Below, piece after piece: positions 59,297 to 64,000 of a stretch of DNA of 64,000 nt. Source of the DNA: Parus major (lineage: Eukaryota > Chordata > Aves > Passeriformes > Paridae); NCBI RefSeq assembly GCF_001522545.3, contig NC_031768.1:87071666-87135665 (forward strand), in the 5' to 3' direction. The position numbers and the translations under genes are program-made. How positions within the stretch are numbered: the stretch's first letter is position 1; every line of letters begins with the position of its first letter. A model generated the notes under the pieces. That model made no database searches. It was not told where the DNA came from and saw only the letters and a list, made by a program, of their open reading frames with translations.

Positions 59297-60787
59297 ATGC
59301 CTCCCAACCTCACCGGCTATTACCGCTTCGTCTCCCAGGAGAACATGGACAATTACCTGCGGGCTTTAGGTAACGCTCCCCTCCCCATCACGCTCCCTCC
59401 CCGCTTTAGTTCTGTGTCTCCGAAAAGTTAAGAGTGGGAACGAGGAAGGGAATTGGGAACTCTCTGGTCTTTCTGTCTCCTACCATCACTTCTGCGCTGG
59501 GGTAGTGGAGGAAAGGAGGTACTATGGCTGATGCTCCTTGGCTAAAAGAGTGGAGGAGCTCTACTGGAGGAGGGGCCCAGGTCGTCCAGTCATCGCCCCT
59601 CTCTCTCCTCCTCTAGATATCAACGTGGTCCTGCGAAAGCTGGTCTGCCTACTGAAGCCGGACAAAGAGATTATCCACACGGGAGATCACATGGTCATCC
59701 GCACTATCACCTCCCTGCGGGACTACGTTATGGATTTTGACCTGGGAGTTCAGTTTGAGGAAGACCTGGGACCCGTGGATGGACGCAAGTGCCAGGTGAG
59801 AAACCCAGGCAATGAAGTTTCACAGAGGACTGGGGTGTACTAAAGAGTTCAGGGACTTGCTTGGTTTTTGGCTCAATAACCAGGTGAGAACCAAGCCCAG
59901 AGCCGGCATGCCCCTGCAGGTCCAGGAGTAAGTGGTTCTGTGAGTAAATGGCTCACTGCAAAGAGCCAGAAACCAGTTCTCTGAGATTCGGAGGATATTA
60001 TCCTCTGGAGCAAAGCCCCGAAAAGATAGAATGTCAGCGCACTTGGCAGAACTCCGTTGTTGCACTTGGAAGCCAGAGGGTCATTCACCTCCCACAAAGA
60101 CCATCTGTCCCAAGAAACCACTAAAGAGACACCAGATCAGGGGTTGCATTTGAAATTGTGTCGGAGAGGAGCAGCCAGTGTGGACACTGGAAACACGTAT
60201 CACCCCAATCCACTTGTCTCAGGACCATATCCTCCCCTCTCCTTCCTTGCAGACAACCGTCTCCTGGGAGGGGGATCAGCTGGTGTGTGAGCAGCTCGGA
60301 GAGAAGAGGAACCGAGGCTGGAGGCACTGGTTGGAGGGGGACCAGCTTCATCTGGTGAGGAGGGGTCCGGTGCAGCTTGCAAAATCCCAATCACAGCGCT
60401 TGGGGGAGACACGGTGTGGGTGCTGTTGGCTCTGAGCCAGCCCTGCAGTTTCCTTCCACCTTCTCTCAGCCTTCATTCCCGGCTCTGCGGGGGCAGCCAC
60501 CGCTTCACACAAACATCCGCCTCCAGGGTTTAAAAGTTAAACTCAAAAGTTAAACAGCTCAACAACAAAGGCGATGTCCCTTCCCTGCCCAGAAGCCAGA
60601 CCCGCAGGGGCTTTGGGAGGGTCGGCAGTGCATCAGCCTGCGAGGCTCCAGCCAGCAGCGGGAGGGCTGGCAGAACTGGCGAGAGACAGGAGGGGATCCA
60701 ACCTAAACTCCTCTTTTGCCCTCCTTTTCCCAGCGCATGACTGCTGAAGACGAGGTCTGCGTCCAGGTTTTCCAGAAGGTGAAGTGA
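59297..60787 (+). CDS. RBP5: Cellular retinol-binding protein RBP5 (CRBP III type)
   Basis: A cytosolic beta-barrel carrier of retinol in the intracellular lipid-binding protein family. Exons 59297-59369, 59617-59795, 60253-60354 and 60734-60787 give 408 nt and 135 aa. The size and the four-exon layout with a 179-nt second exon are standard for the family. The N-terminus [20 protein letters not shown] matches RBP5 more than RBP1, RBP2 or RBP7. Conserved blocks include [22 protein letters not shown] and [15 protein letters not shown]. The residue equivalent to ligand-contacting Gln108 of CRBP I is His (GWRHW, residue 109 counting Met), as in CRBP III, which should weaken or change retinol contacts. 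It is head-to-head with CLSTN3, as in human. Confidence 0.96.
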
Positions 60788-60879
60788 GCGCTCCCCGCAG
60801 AGATGCCCGGACGGCACCAGCCCTCCCCAGTGCGAGAAAGAAAAAGAAAACAAGAACCGAGCCCCCCCGTAGCAGTGTG

Positions 60880-61160
60880 TTTTCTTGAGCCTCGCCCACC
60901 GGGCAGCAGCGGCCGGGGGTCACGGCCGGGCCGGCCGGGGGGGAGCGGGAGGCGGGGAGCGGGATGGGCCGGGACGGGGAGGGCACTGGGCCGCCGGCTG
61001 CGCGGAGGCTCCTTTCACAATAAGAGCGCTCGGGGAGGAGCGGGGCGGGGGCTGCCCCGCGGCCGGGCCGGCCCCCGCAGCTCCAGCGCTCCTCCTGCCG
61101 ACCCCACCCCGGCCCAACCCTGCCATGCCCTCCCGGGATGGGGGGGTCGGTGCCCGAGTG
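60880..61160 (+). other. GC-rich segment downstream of RBP5
   Basis: A compact CpG-rich block starts about 100 bp after the RBP5 stop and contains ccggccgggg-type runs. It may be RBP5 3' UTR or a separate small CpG island. No convincing poly(A) hexamer or reading frame was found; 'acaataagag' at about 61,017 is a weak candidate. Confidence 0.45.
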
Positions 61161-61255
61161 GGCGAGGGTAGCTCAGGCTGCTCCTCCTTCTGCAGCCGCC
61201 ACCTGCTGTCTTCCGTGGTCCTCTGAGGATGCTACATTCCTCCCGGGATTGGGGG

Positions 61256-61640
61256 ACCATAGAACCATGGAATGGTTTGGGTTGTAAAGATGTTAAAGTT
61301 ACCATTTAGTTGCAGGCCTCCCCTTTCCTTCATCCGGTGCCATGAAATTCAGGAAGAATTTCTTCAGGGAAAGCACTATCAAGCATTGAAATGGACTACC
61401 CGGGGAGGTGGTGGAGTCACCATCCCCAGAGGTGTTCACAAAATGGTTGGACGTGGCACTTACTGGCGTGGTCTGGTTGAAAAGGTTGATGATCGGTCAA
61501 AGATTGGATTTGATGGTCTTGGAGATCTTTTCCAGCCGCAGTGATTCTGTGTCCTTTCACTCAGATCAAGTTGGTTAAAGCCTCATCCAACCTGACTTTG
61601 AGCACTTCCAGGGATAGGGCAGCCACAGCTTCTTGGGCTC
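61256..61640 (-). mobile_element. CR1 LINE 3' fragment interrupted by another CR1
   Basis: The outer element starts at 61,259 with 'atagaaccatggaatggtttgggttg' (reverse-complement CR1 3' end), stops near 61,320, and resumes about 61,565 with 'aagcctcatccaacctgactttgagcacttccagggat', the next part of the same consensus. Confidence 0.75.
61345..61555 (+). mobile_element. Inner CR1 LINE 3' fragment
   Basis: Sense-strand CR1 3' end: 'aggaagaatttcttcagggaaag', 'gaggtggtggagtcaccatcccc', 'ttggacgtggcactta' and a terminal 'cagtgattctgtg'. It lies within the outer CR1 at 61,256-61,640 in the opposite orientation, so it inserted later. Confidence 0.8.
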
Positions 61641-64000
61641 CTCAAGTAGGATGGGTAGGAAACAGAACTTGTCCTTCCATCTAGGATTCTCATGTGGTGG
61701 TGTGAAGCCTGAGGGCTGGAGTAATCAGCCCTGTGTTCACCACATTCCCCAGAAGGTCCCATTGGGTAAGGAAGGGTCAGGATCTGTTCCTGGGGTAAGA
61801 AAGTACAGCCACCACCTCTAGCCCCAGCACTCCTGGCATTCTTGGCAGGGTCTCCTCACAGCCATTGTAGCTCTGCTGGTCCATAGCTATCTGCCATTGG
61901 AGACCAAGGGGCAGAACTAAGGGAGGGGAGGTCCCCTGAAAAGCCAGATCTGTGCCACAGAGAGAGGTGTTCTTTAATTATGACACCTGATGGGATGGGC
62001 ACGAGTCCACAGGCAGTTATTTCTGAAAAATGCTTGTGGTTGTCCCCCAACAAAAGGTTGAAGGGCAGGGTACACAAAGACACCACAAAGAACCAGGAGA
62101 TTGGGAGATTTTTAAAATATAAGCCCTTTATAATCTGAAAAAATGCTTTTTTTCTGCCAGCAGCTCATTTAAACATCGTGTTTTCTGGAGAGCTTTTCAG
62201 GGAACTGCAAAGATGAGTGCCATGAGAAAAGCATTACTTCAGAACATGTGATAAGCAAAGGGTTGGGGAGCTGCAGCTGTGCCTACAGTGTCAACCTCTG
62301 GCTCTTTACAGTTGTATCTGAGGACATATGAGGCAGCAGCACCCTGTCAGTATCCACAATCCACAATTTGAGTGCCACAATCAAACCAAGTGAGCAATCA
62401 GAGCCAGGCCATCCAGCATGTCTGCTCTGTGCAGGCCTCCTCACCCTGTCACTCCTTCTGCCATATGGAACCTCTACATCATCTTTGTCCTATCATGAAG
62501 TTGCAAAAGGCAGACAGCAGCTGGAGCTGGTTCCACTGTTGCCCTCTTTGCACTCTTCCAAGCCACAAGAACACCCTCTGAGCTGCTTCTGATGCCCAGC
62601 ACCAAGCCCACCTCACCATGGCCAGGTTGGTATCTTCCAGACCGTGTGGTCAACAACTCATTAGCTCATTCCAGCCCTGCACCACAAGCTGGTACAAACT
62701 CTCCTCTTCTGAGCCTACATTCTGGTTGGATGGCAGACACTATTGCCTTCAGGTGATTAGCCAGACTCTTCAAAGCACTGGCCTTCCAGCCATCCATGTA
62801 ACTTTCCTGTAAGCCTGTGAGGTGATAGGCCAAGTAGATTGCTTTCATTGCCAGCCACCATATATTCATGACAGCCTCTCTTCTTCAGGAGGCATCTGAT
62901 TGTGCCAGAAACATAGATAAGAATCATTCTCACTTGATGTGGTCCACACTAATGATAATCATAGGGGATAGTACTGCAACATATTCCAGGCCCTCAGGTA
63001 GTAACTACCAGTGTTAATAACTCAGTTTTTTCTTTCATAATCATGCTGTAGGTGTGATGCCTAAGTCAGATAGTGACTTTACCCAACAGCACTATATTGC
63101 TGAGGCATGAGGCTATGGAAAGTGAGGATGGCACTGTAAAGCAGGGGAAAGTTGTGATATTGGGAGGAGGTGTGATATTGGTGAGCGGCTAGTGCTGCAG
63201 AACTGTGTACCCCTCAGGGCATTACACTTTGGTTTTACTCCTTTATTTAGAAGACACTAAAACAGTCTGCCAAGATGATGCTGCTGCTGCTGCATCTCAT
63301 ACCGGGAGAAAGACCCACTCTTAGAGTCCTGAACCTTCTTTTGGTCTTGATCAACCCCTCCCTATCAGCCAGAGCTGCAGAAGCAGCATGATTTGTCTGA
63401 AAGAGTGCTGAGCCACTGGACAGCACAGGCCTGACTGTGTGAAGGCCAAGCTCAATGGCAGCATCCCCAGAAGGCTCAAACCAAGCCTTTGGGTGCTTTG
63501 GGTAGTCAGACCAAGGGGATTGAAGGTAGAGTGCCCTGGGAAAACACTGTATTCAAAGCAGGATTCTTGCTCCATGAGAGGATGTTTGACCACACTCAAG
63601 ATCTACAACTTTTTTACTTTGCTCTGATATTGTCTGTATTTATTGTCCAGACCACTTGTAATGCAGCTGAGGCCAGCAGGCAGCAAACAGGTGCCAGTTT
63701 TGCCATTCTGTGGTCCTACACATGTCCTGTGGTCCTACAGGAATTCTGTCCCTAAGCAAAGATGGTCACATACGTCCTTCCAAGGAAAAACTGGTACCGT
63801 GATATTTCATGGCTCCGGTCTAACACGAAGAGGATTGTGCAGAGCATCTGAAGCGGAATGCCACCAGTGGGAGCCCTGGAGCAGGACTGAGATGTCGCTC
63901 TGCTGTCCAAATCAGGCACATCTCTGGGATATGTGTTAGAGGTGGGCTGCTCCGATTGGATGTGTCCCCAGCTAATCACCCCTGCTTCACCAGCACTCTC
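61641..64000. other. Unrecognised sequence downstream of RBP5
   Basis: No exon of a known gene was identified. Open frames of up to 98 codons lack domains. In human the next neighbours are the complement C1RL/C1R/C1S proteases, but I see no serine-protease or CUB motifs here. Confidence 0.4.

Larger units (their letters stand above)
58080..59340. promoter_or_regulatory. Shared CpG island between CLSTN3 and RBP5
   Basis: CpG-dense DNA covers CLSTN3 exon 1, the 0.9-kb gap between the two start codons (58,372 and 59,297) and RBP5 exon 1. The genes point away from each other, so this may act as a bidirectional promoter. Long open frames read through it on all strands because stop codons are scarce in GC-rich DNA, not because they are coding. 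Confidence 0.7.

Noticed and set aside
61641..64000. Search for C1R/C1S-type complement protease exons expected from human synteny
   Set aside because: No CUB, sushi or trypsin-like motifs could be read in any frame.

Overview
The window reads as a bird nuclear genome. CR1 LINE fragments occur throughout, single-copy vertebrate genes are split into many short exons with GT/AG boundaries, and promoters are CpG-rich. The gene order RBP5 - CLSTN3 - PEX5 matches human 12p13.31, read in reverse. I see no bacterial, viral or plasmid content.

Layout: (1) 1-20,900 is an accessory, repeat-rich region. It carries a pair of large inverted repeats (1-460 and 2,110-2,560), several CR1 elements, and a tandemly duplicated family of two-domain beta/gamma-crystallin genes of the epidermal differentiation-specific protein (EDSP) type, all on the minus strand. 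One member is intact (11,881-12,411), one is a frameshifted pseudogene (4,208-4,737), and one is a short remnant next to a CR1 insertion (9,700-9,850). The promoter/intron of the intact copy contains a 19-bp Tn5 mosaic-end (Nextera) adapter at 13,944-13,962, which shows that the assembly is chimeric there. (2) 20,955-31,756 is PEX5 on the minus strand, with 15 coding exons and 645 aa reconstructed. (3) 35,253-42,095 is an SLC25A36-like mitochondrial carrier on the plus strand, with 7 exons and 315 aa, head-to-head with PEX5. (4) 43,940-58,372 is CLSTN3 on the minus strand, with 18 exons and 975 aa, tail-to-tail with the carrier. (5) 59,297-60,787 is RBP5 on the plus strand, with 4 exons and 135 aa, head-to-head with CLSTN3 across a CpG island. 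That island holds a perfect CRE palindrome and a GATGCGG heptamer array. (6) 61,256-64,000 holds a nested CR1 pair and otherwise unrecognised sequence.

The four conserved genes have separate jobs: peroxisomal matrix import, mitochondrial nucleotide transport, synaptic adhesion and cargo transport, and cytosolic retinol binding. They are neighbours by synteny and not because they form a pathway. The most informative observations are the adapter-marked misassembly, the birth-and-death EDSP cluster, and the carrier gene lying between PEX5 and CLSTN3. I found no convincing new multi-gene system. Exon boundaries were read by eye from splice signals, reading-frame continuity and remembered family sequences.
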